From Kordia sp. (GTDB taxonomy: Bacteria > Bacteroidota > Bacteroidia > Flavobacteriales > Flavobacteriaceae), in NCBI RefSeq assembly GCF_022447245.1, contig NZ_JAKVBC010000025.1:1-64000 (forward strand): a stretch of DNA of 64,000 nucleotides, written 5' to 3'. The stretch's first letter is position 1; every line of letters starts with the position of its first letter. The position numbers were made by a program, and so were the translations under genes. Of this stretch, positions 63,109-64,000 are shown in pieces. Under the pieces are notes generated by a model, which was not told the DNA's origin, ran no database searches, and saw nothing but the letters and a program-made list of their open reading frames with translations.

Positions 63109-64000
63109 TTATTCTGTAATATATTTCATTGGATCAAGGCGTTTTCCATCCTGATGCACTTCATAGTGCAAATGCGGACCTGTAGATAATCCCGTATTTC
63201 CAACATAGCCTATAGTATCACCTTTTTTTACGACTGCATGTTTCTCAACAGCAAAACCTTGCAAGTGTGCATACCAAGTTTCAAAACCATCGGCATGTGT
63301 GATAACGACTAAATTTCCCCAATTGCCTTCATTCTTTGCTTTGGCAATAACTCCTTGAGCCGTTGCAATTACAGGAGCACCAACTTTGGCAACAATATCA
63401 ATTCCACCGTGTTTATGTACATGTTTTAACTTAGGATGCTTTCGTTTTACGCCAAACATTGCGGAAAAACGTTGCCTATTTTGTTTGTGAATTGGAGAGA
63501 TAGAAGGTATTGCGGTTAAATCATTTTCTAAAGTTTGTGTTGAAGTCAACACAGGAATCTTTTCTAAAGTGGTCTCTGTAGTTCTAAATGCCATAAAAAC
63601 AAAGGCTACAGTAGGAATTAAAAGCAAATACAAATACTTTAACTTGCTTTTTGATTGTGATTTTGTGATCATCTCTATTCGTTTTTTGAGTGTTGGATGC
63701 GAAAAATAATTGTACACCGGATTGGTTTGAGTTGGTTCTAAACTTTGTAAGAGCAACTCCAGGTACGTCGATTTCTTTACTTTTTGCTGTAATACAAATG
63801 CATCAGCCTGAAATTCATGAATCGATTTTAATGATTTTCGATACAAATAGGCGAGTGGATGAAACCAGTAAAAGGCAATGAATAATTCTACCAAAATGAC
63901 ATCAACGGAATGCCATTGATGTATATGCGCTTTTTCATGGGTAATAATTAACGCATCACAAGATTCTTTAGTAGATTTTGGAATAAAAATCCAATGAAAA
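63109..64000 (-). CDS. M56 (BlaR1-type) / M23 fusion metallopeptidase, 5' truncated by window edge
   Basis: The frame is open through the right edge. The visible part starts in the M56 domain with the zinc motif HEKAH (in IITHEKAHIHQWHSVD) and LVELFIAFYWFHPLAYLYRK, then EFQADAFVL, and one membrane helix YLYLLLIPTVAFVFMAF. A periplasmic M23 domain closes the protein: HGGIDIVAKVGAPVIATA, WYAHLQGFAVEKH and GPHLHYEVHQDG, with all zinc ligands. The N-terminal helices of M56 lie outside the window. Such fusions may couple cell-wall sensing to endopeptidase activity. Confidence 0.88.
   Translation of the reverse strand, partial: FHWIFIPKSTKESCDALIITHEKAHIHQWHSVDVILVELFIAFYWFHPLAYLYRKSLKSIHEFQADAFVLQQKVKKSTYLELLLQSLEPTQTNPVYNYFSHPTLKKRIEMITKSQSKSKLKYLYLLLIPTVAFVFMAFRTTETTLEKIPVLTSTQTLENDLTAIPSISPIHKQNRQRFSAMFGVKRKHPKLKHVHKHGGIDIVAKVGAPVIATAQGVIAKAKNEGNWGNLVVITHADGFETWYAHLQGFAVEKHAVVKKGDTIGYVGNTGLSTGPHLHYEVHQDGKRLDPMKYITE

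Noticed and set aside
1-64000. CRISPR arrays, tRNA/rRNA genes, transposases, prophage
   Set aside because: No regularly spaced long repeats, no tRNA-like cloverleaf or rRNA sequence and no transposase or integrase reading frame was seen.

Overview
The window looks like chromosome from a marine-type member of the Flavobacteriaceae (phylum Bacteroidota). This rests on low G+C, an outer-surface protein with a type IX secretion C-terminal sorting domain, a PorV/PorQ-like protein, LptB/KdsD lipopolysaccharide genes, fused E1 alpha/beta 2-oxoacid dehydrogenase, promoters resembling the Bacteroidota TTG...TAnnTTTG type, and intergenic hairpins of a style common in flavobacteria. The genus is a guess (Kordia-like). 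No rRNA, tRNA, CRISPR array, insertion sequence or prophage was recognised.

Region 1, about 1-16.3 kb, is a long co-directional surface-glycan locus on the plus strand. It starts inside a CMP-nonulosonate (sialic/legionaminic/pseudaminic-type) cytidylyltransferase gene and continues with an asparagine-synthetase-like protein, many glycosyltransferases (GT4, GT2, GT-B and an exostosin/GT47-like protein), an FkbM methyltransferase, a Wzy-like polymerase/ligase, a large multi-pass membrane protein, a GINT1-like beta-propeller protein and a further methyltransferase. Genes overlap by 1-16 nt or lie a few nt apart, so one transcript is likely. A minus-strand island (16.3-19.5 kb) follows, with a lipoprotein, a theta-type (LCIB-like) carbonic anhydrase plus a small partner, and a methyltransferase. 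The glycan theme resumes at 19.7-22.4 kb with a CapK-like adenylate-forming protein and the initiating polyprenyl-phosphate sugar transferase.

Region 2, about 22.4-50 kb, is mostly housekeeping and envelope: patatin lipase, an orphan lanthipeptide-like precursor peptide, DUF4105 and PorV-like envelope proteins, PssA, a beta-helix protein, lptB / AhpD-like / tatC / kdsD, recQ, a TPR histidine kinase with its response regulator, a cyclophilin-FKBP fusion, a DinB/YfiT protein, a thioredoxin-like protein, a tRNA-binding protein, a MutS2 lacking Smr, ung, two tiny lipoproteins, a four-gene operon (SUI1, DUF1835, nucleoside phosphorylase, cytosolic periplasmic-binding-fold protein), a 2-oxoglutarate/Fe(II) dioxygenase and 2-oxoacid dehydrogenase E1. 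Ten intrinsic terminators bound these units.

Region 3, about 50-64 kb, is accessory: a type IX-secreted BNR-repeat protein, a membrane LytTR regulator beside a DUF2306-serine hydrolase gene, an acyltransferase, and peptidoglycan endopeptidases (LysM-M23 and an M56-M23 fusion cut by the window edge). Three genes here are broken: a peroxiredoxin (one nonsense codon), an ankyrin-repeat gene (several lesions) and a second LytTR regulator (one frameshift). The most interesting regulatory signal is a set of about 20-bp-period repeats directly upstream of a perfect TAnnTTTG box, between the intact LytTR gene and the DUF2306-serine hydrolase gene. A 91-nt nested inverted repeat upstream of the 2-oxoacid dehydrogenase gene is the most striking unexplained DNA structure.
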